From DASZUK01 sp963745595 (lineage in GTDB: Bacteria; Actinomycetota; Acidimicrobiia; Acidimicrobiales; RAAP-2), in assembly GCA_963745595.1 (NCBI GenBank), contig CAVUYB010000009.1:69020-133019 (forward strand): a DNA stretch of 64,000 nt. Reading direction: 5' to 3'. Below, in pieces: positions 17,077 through 27,300 of this stretch. The notes under the pieces are model-generated. The model was not told the DNA's origin. It ran no database searches and worked only from the letters and a program-made list of their open reading frames with translations. Within the stretch, counting starts at the first letter, position 1, and every line of letters begins with the position of its first letter. The translations under genes were made by a program, and so were the position numbers.

Positions 17077-17475
17077 ATGGTCAAGGTCATGTTCAGCTGG
17101 AAGGACCGTTCGGACCGCACCGCCGAGGCCTGCGAGGCGCACTACCGGGCCGTCCACCTGCCCCTGGCCCGTGAAGCTTTCGACGGGGTCGACGGGTTCC
17201 GGCGCCTCGTGTTCAACCGGGTGCGCGGCCATCGGGTGAACGACTACAACGACCCGGCATCCCACTCGGCGGCGACCGACTTCGACGCTTTCGTCGAGCT
17301 GTGGTTCGACAGCGCCGAGCAGATGGCCGCCGCCATGGGGCGCCCACCACTGGCCGCCATGTTCGACGATCACCCCAACTTCATGGAGACGGACATCCCG
17401 GCCAACATCCGGATCTACGAGCTCGACGAGACCGTGGTCTTGGAGGCGGGCGTCCTGGACGCCGGCACCGTCTGA
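17077..17475 (+). CDS. EthD-domain protein
   Basis: A 132-residue ferredoxin-like (dimeric alpha-beta barrel) protein: VKVMFSWKDRSDRTAEACEAHY, HLPLAREAFDGVDGFRR, AFVELWFDSAEQMAAAM. EthD proteins accompany oxygenases in ether, polyketide and aromatic degradation, often with no reaction proven. A Shine-Dalgarno AAAGGAG precedes the ATG. It is the only plus-strand gene in this part and shares its promoter region with the hydrolase-LLM operon, which supports a shared pathway. Confidence 0.82.
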   Translation: MVKVMFSWKDRSDRTAEACEAHYRAVHLPLAREAFDGVDGFRRLVFNRVRGHRVNDYNDPASHSAATDFDAFVELWFDSAEQMAAAMGRPPLAAMFDDHPNFMETDIPANIRIYELDETVVLEAGVLDAGTV

Positions 17476-17509
17476 GCGAGCCCGATCGGGTGCCCGTTGC
17501 CGCCCCGGG

Positions 17510-18340
17510 TCAGGGCATCGAGGCCGAGATGCCCAAGCTGACCTCGTGGACGACGCCGGTCATCACGCCCGGGTCGGTGACCAGGTACATGATCGCCCGG
17601 GAGAAGATCTCCGGCTCGACCCACGGGATGCCCATGGGGTTGAGGCCGGCGAACCGAGGCCGCACGTCGTCGATGGTCGGGTTCTCGATCTCGGGACAGA
17701 ACAGCTTGTAGTTGGCCTCGTTGTGCACCATCGGGGTGTCGACCGAGGTGGGGCACATCACGTTGCAGGTGATGCCTGTCCGGACGACCTCGAGGGCCAC
17801 CGACTTGGCCAGACCGACCAACCCGAACTTGGTGGCCGAGTAGTGGGCCAGGTTCATGTTGCCGTGGCGGCCGGTCATGGAGGAGACGACGACGATCCGC
17901 CCGAACTGCTGGGCCTTCATCGTCGGCAGGACCGCCCGGATGCACTTGAAGGCGCCGGACAGGTTGGTGTCGATCATGTCCGCCCAGCCCTGGTCGGTGA
18001 TCTGGTCGACCGGGCTCGCCGCGCAGATGCCGGCGTTGGCCACCAGGACGTCGATCCGACCGAACGCTTCGAGGGTCCGGGCCGCCATGGCCTCCACCTG
18101 GTCGGTGTCCCTGATGTCGGCGACCAGCCCGAGGCCGCGACCGCCGGCCTTCTCCACCAGTTGGACCGTTTCCTCGAGCTCCTCGGGGGTGGCCAGGGGG
18201 TAGGCCACCGAATCGATCGGTCCGGCGATGTCAGCGGCGACCACGGCCGCCCCTTCGGCGGCCAGGGCCAACACGTGCGCCCGTCCCTGGCCGCGACCCG
18301 CGCCGGTCACGATCGCCACCTTGCCGTCCAACTGCCCCAT
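17510..18340 (-). CDS. Mycofactocin-coupled SDR family oxidoreductase
   Basis: A 276-residue short-chain dehydrogenase. Cofactor motif VAIVTGAGRGQGRAH, NAG in LVANAGICAAS, catalytic S and Y-x-x-x-K in VVVSSMTGRH and HYSATKFG. The insertion around AYPLATPEELEETVQLVEKAGG is characteristic of the group with non-exchangeable nicotinamide linked to mycofactocin, the RiPP redox cofactor. It likely oxidises an alcohol intermediate. No mycofactocin biosynthesis gene lies in the window. It follows the amidohydrolase gene. Confidence 0.85.
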   Translation of the reverse strand: MGQLDGKVAIVTGAGRGQGRAHVLALAAEGAAVVAADIAGPIDSVAYPLATPEELEETVQLVEKAGGRGLGLVADIRDTDQVEAMAARTLEAFGRIDVLVANAGICAASPVDQITDQGWADMIDTNLSGAFKCIRAVLPTMKAQQFGRIVVVSSMTGRHGNMNLAHYSATKFGLVGLAKSVALEVVRTGITCNVMCPTSVDTPMVHNEANYKLFCPEIENPTIDDVRPRFAGLNPMGIPWVEPEIFSRAIMYLVTDPGVMTGVVHEVSLGISASMP

Positions 18341-18374
18341 CGCGTCCTCCTCGGCTCGCTCGCTCGGCTTCGGA

Positions 18375-19634
18375 CTAGTACGCGTTGGGGTCGTGCTGGA
18401 CGGCCTCGGGCACCGGGTGCCGGTAGAGCTCGGACGCGTTCTTCCAGGTCATCTTGGCGATGTCCTCGGCCGGCAGACCGCCGAGCTCCTCTTCGATGAC
18501 GCGCTGGGTATTCGGCCAGGTGGAGTCGCAGTGGGGGTAGTCCGACTCGACCAGGATGTGGTCGACCCCGATCCGGTCCCGCTGGACGAAAGCCGAGGGG
18601 TCCTCGACGGCGCAGAACCAGAAGTTGCGTTGCAGCACCTCGCGCGGGGTCAGGTCGCCCTTCCAGTTCCCGTACATGGCGCTGTACGAACCCATGTGGT
18701 CGAGCCGGTCCAGCAGGGCCGCCACCCAGCCGATGCCGCCTTCGGACATGCAGATCTTGAGGTCCGGGTAGCGCGACGGGAGACCGGTGAACAGCCAGTC
18801 GACGGCGGCGAAGATGGCATAGGCGAAGAAGAGGACCCCGACCACGTCCTGGGGGGCGTCGGGCGTCGTCATCGGCGAGACACCGGAGGACCCGATGTGC
18901 AGGTTGATGACCGTCTCGGTCTCCGCACAGGCCCGCACCAGGGGCTCCCAGTACCCCGAGTGGATGGTCGGCAGGCCGAGCTTGGACGGATCCTCGCTGA
19001 ACGTCACCGCCTTGAAGCCTCGCTCGGCGTTCTCCCGGATCATCTCGGCCCCGAGCTCGGCGTCGAGCAGCCAGGGCAACTGGCAGGGGATGATGCGGTC
19101 CGGATAAGGGCCGGCCCAGGCGTCGAGGTGCCAGTCGTTCCAGGCTCGGACGCAGGCCAGGGCCAGGTCGACGTCCTTGGTGATCTGCTGGAGACGCTGG
19201 CCGGCAAAGCCCGGGAGGAACGACGGGAAGTTGACCGAGGCGTAGACGCCGTTCAGGTCCATGTCGGCGACCCGCTGGTGGATGTCCCAGGATCCCCGTC
19301 GCATCTCGTCGAAACGGGTCGGCTCCATGGCCCACTCCGACACCGGCCGGCCGACCACGGCGTTGAAGCCGACGGTGGGCAGCTCCACCCCGTCGTAGAG
19401 CCACGTCTCGGTGCCGTCGGCCTTCTCCACGATCCGGGGGGCCCGGTCGGCCAGGGCGGCGGGCACCCGGCCCTCGAAGGTGTCGGCCGGCTCCACGATG
19501 TGGTCGTCGGCGGAGATGACCGTGTACTTGCGCGTCGCCCGGGGTGGGTCGGGCAGGAAGGTCACCGTCCGTTCGCCGGACTGGCCGGCCACGGTGAAGT
19601 TCTTGTTCGCCGCCAGGTCGTCGATGCTCAGCAT
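18375..19634 (-). CDS. Amidohydrolase family protein (amidohydrolase_2 / ACMSD-like)
   Basis: A 419-residue TIM-barrel metal hydrolase or decarboxylase. Metal-site segments are VISADDHIVEP (first ligands), INLHIGSSG (His), and the acidic DHILVESDYPHCDST near the end. This subfamily includes decarboxylases and lactonases of aromatic degradation. It sits between the SDR and CoA ligase genes. The upstream 92-bp gap is AT-rich (19690-19711), suggesting its own promoter within the cluster. Confidence 0.85.
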   Translation of the reverse strand: MLSIDDLAANKNFTVAGQSGERTVTFLPDPPRATRKYTVISADDHIVEPADTFEGRVPAALADRAPRIVEKADGTETWLYDGVELPTVGFNAVVGRPVSEWAMEPTRFDEMRRGSWDIHQRVADMDLNGVYASVNFPSFLPGFAGQRLQQITKDVDLALACVRAWNDWHLDAWAGPYPDRIIPCQLPWLLDAELGAEMIRENAERGFKAVTFSEDPSKLGLPTIHSGYWEPLVRACAETETVINLHIGSSGVSPMTTPDAPQDVVGVLFFAYAIFAAVDWLFTGLPSRYPDLKICMSEGGIGWVAALLDRLDHMGSYSAMYGNWKGDLTPREVLQRNFWFCAVEDPSAFVQRDRIGVDHILVESDYPHCDSTWPNTQRVIEEELGGLPAEDIAKMTWKNASELYRHPVPEAVQHDPNAY

Positions 19635-19689
19635 GTGGGTGCCTTCCCTGTTGTCCCCTCGGCGACCCGCGACCCCCCGGCCGCCAACT

Positions 19690-19711
19690 TCACATTATTC
19701 AAAATTATCGA
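19690..19711. promoter_or_regulatory. AT-rich element upstream of amidohydrolase
   Basis: CACATTATTCAAAATTATCG lies in the 92-bp gap between the ligase and amidohydrolase genes. It is an island of AT in a 70% G+C region, with a direct ATTAT repeat and a core (TCAAAATTA) resembling the two other AT-rich elements of the catabolic island. Probably a promoter and/or regulator site. Confidence 0.4.
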
Positions 19712-19725
19712 GAAAGACTCGGGGG

Positions 19726-21489
19726 TCAACCACGATCCCGCGCCCTCGGTCCGAGGCCCTCGACGGAGAGGGAAGCGGGTGCCTCGTCGGCCAACCGTCG
19801 ACGGATGTCGGCTCGGAGCTCGCCCTTGGCCACCTTGGCCCCCGACGACCTCGGCAGGTCGTCGACCAGCTCCAGCCGCTCGGGGAACCATTCTTTGCTG
19901 ACGCCCCGCTCGGCCAGGAACCCCGTCAGGTCCTCCAAGGTCGGGATCGCCTCGCCCCGGGCCACGACGTAGACGCAGACGCGCTCGCCGAAGATCGGGT
20001 CCGGCATGGCCACCGCCGCCGCCATGGCCACGTCGGGGTGCTCGGCCAACTCGGCTTCCACCGCCGGCGCGCTGATGTTCTTGCCGCCGCGGATGATGAT
20101 GTCCGAGGTCCGCCCGACCACCCGCAGATAACCCTCGGCGTCCACCTCGACGATGTCGCCCATCAGCATCCAGCGATCGTCGGTCAAGAGCTCGGCGTTG
20201 GCCGCGTCGTCGTCCAGATAGCCGAGGCAGGTGGCCGGCCCACGTCCGGCCGGGATGCCGGTACGCACCGGACCGCTCACCGGCTGGCCGGCCGGGTCGT
20301 AGATGCGGACCTGCATGGCGTCGATGATCCGCCCGGCCGTCCGCAGCCGCCGCTCCCGGGTGTCGGCCAGGGAGGTCCGACTGAAGGTGCCGGTCTCGTT
20401 CGAGCCGTAGAACTGGAGGACGACCGCGCCGGTGCGCTCCTCGAAGGCGGCCGCCCGCTCGTACGGGACGGCTTCGCCGCCGGTGTACATGGCCCGCAGC
20501 GAACTCAGGTCCACCTCGTCGATCAGGGGCGAGTTCAGCATCATGATGAACTGGGTGCTGACGCAGGCCAGGACGGTGACCCCGTACCGGGCGATGGCCC
20601 GCAGCGTGTCGTCCGCGCTGAAGCGCGGCGACACGATGGTGGGACAGCCGAGGATGGCCGGCGTGAAGTGGACCGTCCACAGGCCGAAGCCGAAGGGCGC
20701 CGGCACCGCGCCGTAGAAGACGTCGTTCTCGTCGAGCGCCCCGGACTCGACCGCCAGCTGGTGGAAGTAGAACCACCGGTTCTCGGTGTGGGCAACGCAC
20801 TTGGGCAACCCGGTGGTCCCCGAGGTCGAGTTCACCAAGAAGAGGTCGTTCGGACCGACGGCCCGGCCGGCAACGACCGACTCGGCGGCCGACGGACGGC
20901 GCACGTCGATCGCCTGCCCGTCGAGCCGGATGCCGTCCTCCAGCTCGCCCTCGGGCACCACCAGGCTGCGGAGACCAGCCAACTTCCCCTGAGCCATCTC
21001 GGCCACCACGTCGGCGGCCGGACGGCCGCCCCGCTCGCCGTGGGTGACGATGGCCGTGGCGTTGGTTCGCTCGAGCAGGTGCCGCACCTCGGCGTCGCCC
21101 GCCCGATGGCCGATGCCGACGGCCACCAACCCGGCCTTGCTGGCCGCCAAGAGCGCGGTGTGCACGGCCGGACCGTCAGGCAGGAGCACGCCCACCCGGT
21201 CGCCGGGCTCGAGGCCGACATCGACCATGGCCGCCGCCAGCTGGGTCGACCGCCGGTCGTAGTCCGACCAGGTGAGCACGACGTCCGAGTCGGGATCGGC
21301 CCCCGGGACGATCAGGGCGGGAGCCTGTGGCTTGGCGGCGCGGTGCCGAGCCACCACCTGGGCCAGCGTGTCGGTCCCCCACCAGCCCTGGGCGACATAG
21401 GCGGCCGCCACTGCCGGGTCGACGCCGCCGTCGCCGTGCGCCCACCGGTCGACCGACTGTCCCGGCTCCGTTCGCAAAGGTTCGACCAC
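19726..21489 (-). CDS. Acyl-CoA synthetase (AMP-forming)
   Basis: A 587-residue ANL-superfamily ligase that activates a carboxylic acid to its acyl-CoA via an acyl-AMP. P-loop-like motif NSTSGTTGLPKCVAH near residue 220, A5 motif LQFYGSNETGTFS, A7 region RWMLMGDIVEVD, A8 hinge VVGRTSDIIIRGGKNIS, and catalytic Lys in SGAKVAKGELR. The GTG at 21489 follows the dienelactone-hydrolase stop by a few bases, so the genes are co-transcribed. Substrate unknown; probably an acid made earlier in the pathway. Confidence 0.88.
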   Translation of the reverse strand: MVEPLRTEPGQSVDRWAHGDGGVDPAVAAAYVAQGWWGTDTLAQVVARHRAAKPQAPALIVPGADPDSDVVLTWSDYDRRSTQLAAAMVDVGLEPGDRVGVLLPDGPAVHTALLAASKAGLVAVGIGHRAGDAEVRHLLERTNATAIVTHGERGGRPAADVVAEMAQGKLAGLRSLVVPEGELEDGIRLDGQAIDVRRPSAAESVVAGRAVGPNDLFLVNSTSGTTGLPKCVAHTENRWFYFHQLAVESGALDENDVFYGAVPAPFGFGLWTVHFTPAILGCPTIVSPRFSADDTLRAIARYGVTVLACVSTQFIMMLNSPLIDEVDLSSLRAMYTGGEAVPYERAAAFEERTGAVVLQFYGSNETGTFSRTSLADTRERRLRTAGRIIDAMQVRIYDPAGQPVSGPVRTGIPAGRGPATCLGYLDDDAANAELLTDDRWMLMGDIVEVDAEGYLRVVGRTSDIIIRGGKNISAPAVEAELAEHPDVAMAAAVAMPDPIFGERVCVYVVARGEAIPTLEDLTGFLAERGVSKEWFPERLELVDDLPRSSGAKVAKGELRADIRRRLADEAPASLSVEGLGPRARDRG

Positions 21490-21492
21490 GTC

Positions 21493-22234
21493 TCAAGCAG
21501 TAGACGACAGCTGCGATGTGACCACGTGTTGGTCGAGCCACTGGAGCGTCTTCTCCCACGCATCTTGCGCCGACGCCTCGTGGTACATCGTGGGCCGGCG
21601 GTCGGCCTGGAACGCATGGCCGGCTTCGGCGTAGCGGTGCAGGGCCGTCGGGACCGGGGACCGGGCGGCCGCGCGGCGGAGCCGCTCGACCTCCTCGACG
21701 GGAGCCAGTCGATCGAGATCGCCGTACAGACCCAGCCAGGGGGTCTGGAGATCAGGTGCCAAGTCGAGCAGCGGTGGGATGCCGAACTCCGCGTCGACGA
21801 TGCCGCCTCCGTAGAACGTCACCGCCGCTCCGAGGGCCAGGTGCCGGGCGCCGAAGAGGCCGATGGTTCCCCCCATGCAAAAGCCGACCAAGCCGATGGC
21901 GCGATCGTCGAACCCTTCGTCGTTGAGATAGCCGACGATCGCTCGAAGATCAGCGAGGAGATCGGTGTCGTTGAGGGCTTTCATCTGTCGCACCATGCCC
22001 TCGATATCACCGTGATCGAGTGATCGATCACCGGCCCGATAGTAGAATTGGGGCGCGATCGCCCGGTAGCCGAGGTCGGCGAACCGGCCGGTGAAGTCGT
22101 CGTTCTGCCGCGGTGGCGCCCGCCGCGTCGTGCAGCACCACGACCGCCCGGCGGGGGCTCTCGTCGGGAGAGCAGTCGAGAATGGGTACGCCGCCCGCGC
22201 TCGTGAGAACCCCTCTGGACCTTCCCTCGGCCAT
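21493..22234 (-). CDS. Dienelactone hydrolase family protein (one +1 frame break)
   Basis: An alpha/beta hydrolase with a Cys nucleophile: IGLVGFCMGGTIGLFGARH. Asp and His are in LGLYGDLDRLAPVEEVE and YAEAGHAFQADRRP, matching dienelactone hydrolases. The N-terminus (ILDCSPDESPRRAVVVLHD) lies in another frame, joined by removing one base near 22120. Starts at ATG 22234 (GTG 22240 is possible). Repaired length about 246 residues. It heads the ligase operon and fits ring-cleavage lactone hydrolysis, though the family is broad. Confidence 0.82.
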
Positions 22235-22240
22235 GCCCAC

Positions 22241-22378
22241 CCCTCGTCTCTACCCCCGCCCGCGCCGACTCCCCCACCTCGGAACCGATCCCTCGCCGAG
22301 CCGACCCGGACCCTTGCGGCCACTTGAAAAGATAGTATCGTGCAAAAATAGCGTAATGGGGTGGAGGGAGGCGCGACC
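22241..22378. promoter_or_regulatory. Divergent promoter region of the catabolic island
   Basis: Between the dienelactone hydrolase (minus) and the deacylase-type gene (plus). The AT-rich stretch 22325-22356 contains GATAGTATCG and GCAAAAATAG (22342-22351); the latter differs by one base from GCTAAAATAG at 16946-16955. A shared regulator is plausible. Confidence 0.5.
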
Positions 22379-24099
22379 GTGTTGGACTGCGTGGTCAAAG
22401 GGGGAACCGTTGTCGACGGCACCGGTCAGCCCCGGCGTCCAGGCCGACGTCGGCATCCAGGACGGACGGGTGGTGGCCGTCGGGGAGGTCGCCGAGGCGG
22501 CCAGCCGGACCATCGACGCCGACGGGCTGGTGGTCGCGCCGGGGTTCGTGGACATCCACACGCACTACGACGCGCAGATCAAGTGGGACCCGGGGCTGGC
22601 CCCGTCCGTGCTGCACGGCGTGACGACGGTGGTCGGTGGCAACACAGGGTTCACCATCGCCCCGATCCGAGACGAGCACGCCGACTACATGCGCCGGCTG
22701 CTGTCCCGGGTGGAGGGCATGCCCCTCAGCGCGCTCGAGGTCGGGGTGGACTGGGGAACGTGGTCGTCGTACGGCGAGTACCTCGACGAGCTCGAGGGCA
22801 GGTTGACCGTGAATGCCGGCTTCCTGGCCGGCCACTCGGCCATCCGTCGCGTCGCCATGGGCGAACAGGCGGTCGGGCAACCGCCGACCGAAGACCAGAT
22901 GCAGGTCATGGAGCGGTTGCTCGACGAGAGCTTGGCCGCCGGCGCCCTGGGCTTCTCGTCGTCCAACGGCCGGGCCCACACCGACGGTTACGGCGACCCG
23001 GTGCCGTCCCGGTGGGCCTCGGAGGACGAGCTGCTCCGGCTCTGCCGGGTCGTCCGCGAGCACGAGGGATCGGTGCTCGAGTACATCCCGAGCTCGCCAC
23101 CGGAAGAGGCCGACCGACTGACCGCGATGTCGTTGACCGCCGACCGGCCGCTCAACTGGAACGTGCTGACGGTGGCGGCCGGGCGGATCGACACCGTCCG
23201 GGCCCAGATGGCCGTCTCCGACCATGCGGCGGCTCGGGGGGCAACGGTTCGATGCCTCACGGTGCCCATGGTGGTGGCGTTGCGCTACTCCTTCGTCACC
23301 GGGTTCGGGCTCGAGATCATGCCGAACTGGGGGCCGGTCTTCAAGCTGCCGATCGCGGAAAGACTCGTCGCCCTGGCCGATCCGGCGGTCCGGGACCGGA
23401 TGCGGGCCGGGGCCGCCGAGGCGCGAAAGGACCCGCGCAACGCCGAGCTCAGCGACTACGGAGCGTTCCTCGTCGAGGTCACCTCGTCGCCACAGAACCA
23501 GGACGCGCTGGGCCGTCGGATCGACCAGGTGGCGGCCGAGCGGGGAGTGGACCCGCTCGACGCCCTGTGCGACATCGTCATCGAGGACGACCTGCAGACG
23601 GTGCTCCGACCCCGGGCCAGTGGAGACGACGACGAGAGCTGGGCGCTCCGGCCGGACATCTGGCGGGACCCGCGAGTGGTGCTCGGCGGTTCGGACGCCG
23701 GAGCCCACCTCGACATGATGACCAGCTTCAGCTACTTCACCACGATGCTCGGCGAGTCGGTGCGGGAGCATCAGCGTGATGCCGATCGAAGAGGCCGTGC
23801 ACCTGTTGGTCGACGTGCCGTCTCGCCTGTACGGCCTGAAGGGCCGGGGACGGATCGCCGAGGGGTGGTTCGCCGACCTGGTGGTGCTCGATCCCGACAC
23901 CGTCGCGACCGGGCCGGTACAGACGCGCCACGACCTGCCGGGCGGAGCGCCGAGACTGTACGCCGACGCCGTCGGCATCGAGCACGTCGTCGTCAACGGG
24001 GTCGAGGTGGTCACCCACGGCCAGTACACCGGGGACCGCGGGGGCACCGTGCTGCGCTCGGGCCGGGACACCGAGACGGTGCACACCGCGTCGAGCTAG
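22379..24099 (+). CDS. N-acyl-D-amino-acid deacylase-type amidohydrolase (two +1 frame breaks)
   Basis: A metal-dependent amidohydrolase of the D-aminoacylase/dihydroorotase type. N-terminal DCVVKGGTVVDGTG, metal ligands APGFVDIHTHYDAQ, middle NAGFLAGHSAIRR, and VVLGGSDAGAHLDMM; the C-terminal composite domain IAEGWFADLVVLDPDTV follows. Extra bases near 22425 and 23770 break the frame; the repaired product is about 572 residues. GTG 22379 has AGGGAGG just upstream. Its role in the island could be hydrolysis of an amide or cyclic substrate; this is inference. Confidence 0.82.
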
Positions 24100-24124
24100 C
24101 CCGCCGCCCGAACACCCAGGGCGA

Positions 24125-25340
24125 TTATTGGATGTGGACGCCGGAGATCGCCCGGGCGATCACGAGCCGCTGGATCTCGGAGGTCCCCTCGAAGATCGTG
24201 TAGATCTTCGAGTCCCGGTGCCACCGCTCGACCGGGTACTCCCGGACGTAGCCGTAGCCGCCGAGGATCTGGATGGCCTGCTCGGTCACCCAGACCGCGG
24301 TCTCGCCGGCGAAGAGCTTGGACTGGGAGCCCTCACCGGCCTCGAACGGCTTGCCGGTGGCAGCCATCCAGGCGGCCCGCCAGACCAGGAGGCGGGCCGC
24401 GTCGATCCGGATCTTCATGTCGGCCAGCTTGAAGGCGATGGCCTGGTTCTCGATGATGGGCCGCTTGAACTGCTGACGCTCCTTGGCGTAGTCGAGGGAG
24501 TACTCGTAGGCGGCCCGGGCGATGCCGACGGCCTGGGCGCCGACCAGCGGCCGGGAGGCCTCGAAGGTCGACATGGCGGCCTGGGTGGCGGTCTTCTTCC
24601 CCTCCCGGGCCCGGGCCAGGCGCTCGTCGAGCTTCTCCTTGCCCCCGAGCAGGCACCGCCCGGGGACGCGGCAGTCGTCGAGGACCACCTCGGCCGTGTG
24701 GGAGGCCCGGATGCCCATCTTCTTGAACTTCTGGCCCTGGCTGATGCCGGGCGTCCCCTCGGGGACGACGAAGCTGGCCTGGCCCCGGCTACCGAGCGTC
24801 GGGATCGACCGAGAGCACGAGGACGTGGGTGTTGGCGATCCCGCCGTTGGTGATCCAGGTCTTGGTCCCGTTGAGGACCCACTCGTCCTTGGCCTCGTCG
24901 TAGACGGCCCGGGACTTGAGCGACGACACGTCCGAGCCGGCGTCGGGCTCGGAGACGCCGAACGCGGCCAGCTTGAGGTCGTCCGGCGTACCGAAGCACT
25001 GCGGGATCCACTCGGCCTGCTGCTCGGGCGTCCCGTTGCCGTAGATGCCGGCGACGGCCAGCGTCGACCCGAAGATGGCCAGGGCGATCCCGGCGTCGCC
25101 CCAGCTCATCTCCTCGCTGACGAGCGCCATCTGCAGGCCGGTCGGATCGAGGAAGCAGTTGGCGATGAAGTCGAAGGAGTACAGCCCGATCTTGGCCGCC
25201 TCCTCGATGATCGGCCACGGCGTCTCTTCGCGCTCGTCCCACTCGTGACCGGCCGGCCGGACCACCTGCGCCGCGAAGTCGTGGACCCACTTCTGGATCT
25301 GGAGCTGGTCCTCGTTCAGCTCGAGCGAGAAGTCGGACAT
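24125..25340 (-). CDS. Acyl-CoA dehydrogenase (one +1 frame break)
   Basis: FAD enzyme introducing the alpha-beta double bond into acyl-CoA. LAAFGVSEPDAGSDVSSLK and NGTKTWITNGG form the FAD/substrate region; the C-terminal half has QAIQILGGYGYVREYPVER and KIYTIFEGTSEIQRLVIAR, with the catalytic Glu in the latter motif. One extra base near 24800 breaks the frame; repaired length is 404 residues. An AAGGAGG precedes the ATG. Upstream there is an inverted repeat overlapping a likely -10, so repression by a TetR-type regulator is plausible. Confidence 0.9.
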
Positions 25341-25388
25341 GACTGGCCTCCTTGCCGGCGGTCGGGCCGCCGTCGCCGCCCCGACCCT

Positions 25389-25408
25389 GGGTTACCCAAT
25401 AGTAACCC
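25389..25408 (-). promoter_or_regulatory. Inverted repeat overlapping the acyl-CoA dehydrogenase promoter
   Basis: GGGTTAC-CCAATA-GTAACCC, perfect 7-bp arms with a 6-bp spacer. On the minus strand TACTAT (25404-25399) inside it is a likely -10. The position, about 50 bp upstream of the start codon, fits a repressor operator, as known for fatty-acid TetR regulators. The bound protein is unknown. Confidence 0.6.
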
Positions 25409-25498
25409 TAACCATGCCCAGCAGTCTTGTGGCACGGCCGGCAATGGGCCCAGCTGCACCTCACGCACCCCTCCCCCGGGGGGCTCACATCGGGCGGC

Positions 25499-25703
25499 TC
25501 AGGCCGGACGGACGTCCTTGGCCATCAGGCCCTTCGGGCCCTCCTCGACCTCGAACTCGACCGCCTGTCCCTCTTCGAGGACGCGGTAGCCGTTCATCTG
25601 GATGGCGGTGTGGTGCACGAACACGTCGGCTCCCCCACTCGGCTGCGAGATGAAGCCGAAGCCCTTCTCCGCAGTTGAACCACTTGACCGTTCCCGTTGC
25701 CAC
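25499..25703 (-). CDS. cspA: Cold-shock protein, CspA family (one +1 frame break)
   Basis: Single-stranded nucleic-acid-binding OB-fold protein. RNP1 KGFGFI and RNP2-like DVFVHHTAI are present. The first residues ATGTVKWFN lie in another frame; deleting the extra T after the Asn codon restores KWFNAEKGFGFI and gives 67 residues, exactly the family length. GTG 25703 is the start, with GAAGGGGG upstream. It lies downstream of cysS in the same direction, with nothing recognisable in the intervening 190 bp. Confidence 0.92.
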
Positions 25704-25889
25704 GGTGGCAAGCCCCCTTCTGCTTCCTTTATTGCCTATTGCCAAGCTGGACGCTAGCAGCCGCCGCAACCGGCATTGTGACAAATCCCCAGTCCACAGG
25801 GGTTGGTCACCCCCGTGTCACCCGGTCGACGCGCCGGCCGTCGGTGCAGCCGAGGCGCGGGTGCCGCGCGCCCGGCGCGGCGACGCCGG

Positions 25890-27300
25890 TCAGCGGCGGA
25901 CGGCCGTCCCGGTCGGCCCGTCCTCGACGATCCAGCCGCGGTCGACGAGACTCGTCGCGCAGCGCGTCGGCCCGCGCCCAGTCCCTGGCGGCGCGGGCCG
26001 CGTCACGCTCGGCGACGAGCCGCCGGGTCTCGTCGTCGAGCTCGCCGGCCGCGCCGCCCCGAAGCGGCAGCCCGAGGGCCGCGCAGAGGACCGCGGCCGT
26101 CTCGGCCGAGGTGGCCGCGTCGGCACTGGCCGCGTCGGTAACGGCGGCGTCGGCGGCCGCGTTGGCCCGGTTCACGAGGTCGAAGATCCCGGCCAGCGCG
26201 CCGGGCGTGTCGAGGTCGTCGTCCATGCGCTCGTCGAACCGCTCGACCTCGGCCGCGTCCGCCCCGGCGGCCGGCCCCTCGCCGGCGACGACCGGGTCGG
26301 CGACCTGCAGTGGATCGGCCAGCGAGAACCGGCGGGCCAGGGCGTCGAGCCGGGCGAGGCCCTTCTCGGCGTCGGCGATCGTCTCGGCGGTGACCTCGAT
26401 CGGCGAGCGGTAGTGCGACCGCAGGACGAGCAGCCGGTAGGCGCGGGCGTCGGACCGGGCGAGCAGGTCGGTGAGGGAGGTGAAGTTCCCGAGCGACTTC
26501 GACATCTTCTCGCCGCCGACCATCACCCAGCCGTTGTGGACCCAGTGCCGGGCGAACGGCCGGCCCTCGGCGACGGCCTGCGCCCGCTCGTTCTCGTGGT
26601 GCGGGAACGCGAGGTCCTGGCCGCCGCCGTGGAGGTCGAAGTCCGTCGCCGAGCAGGTCGAGCGACATGACGACGCACTCGGTGTGCCAGCCGGGTCGGC
26701 CGGGGCCCCACGGCGAGCTCCCAGCTCGGCTCGCCCGGCTTGGCCCGCTTCCAGAGCGCGAAGTCGAGCGGCGACCGCTTGCCTTCGACGGCCTCGACCC
26801 GGGCGCCGGCCCGCAGCGAGTCGAGCGGCTGGCGGGCGAGCAGCCCGTAGCCGGCGACCGTGTCGACGCTCAGGTAGACGCCGTCGGCGGTCTCGTAGGC
26901 GACGCCCCGGGCAACGAGGTCGGCGACGAGGTCGACCATGTCGGCGACGTAGTCCGTGGCGTGCGGCGTCTCGGTCGGTCGGAGCACGCCGAGGGCGTCC
27001 ATCGCCTCCCACCACGCGCGCCTCGTACTCGGCCGCCACCTCCGGCTCGGTCCGGCCCTCGGCCGCGGCGCGGTCGATGATGTTGTCGTCGACGTCGGTG
27101 ACGTTCGAGACGTAGCGGACGTCGAGCCCGCCGAAAGAGAGGTACCGGCGGAGGACGTCGAAGACGAGCGAGAACCGGCCGTGGCCGAGGTGCGGCAGGT
27201 CGTAGACGGTCGGGCCGCAGACGTACATCGACACGCGCCCCGGCTCGCGCAGCTCCAGCGGGCGCACCGTGCCGGTCGCGGTGTCGTGGAGCCGCAGCAC
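25890..27300 (-). CDS. cysS: Cysteinyl-tRNA synthetase family protein (four +1 frame breaks)
   Basis: Class I aminoacyl-tRNA synthetase fold. N-terminal MYVCGPTVYDLPHLGHGRF carries the HIGH-type motif and a zinc-ligand Cys; FPHHENERAQA holds the zinc ligands, and GEKMSKSLGNF is the KMSKS loop. Extra bases near 27015, 26710, 26650 and 25950 split the gene over several frames; repair gives 468 residues, normal for CysRS. MshC, the mycothiol ligase, is a paralog, but the length and full C-terminal domain favour CysRS. Starts at GTG 27300, only 20 bp from the divergent valS start. Confidence 0.87.
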
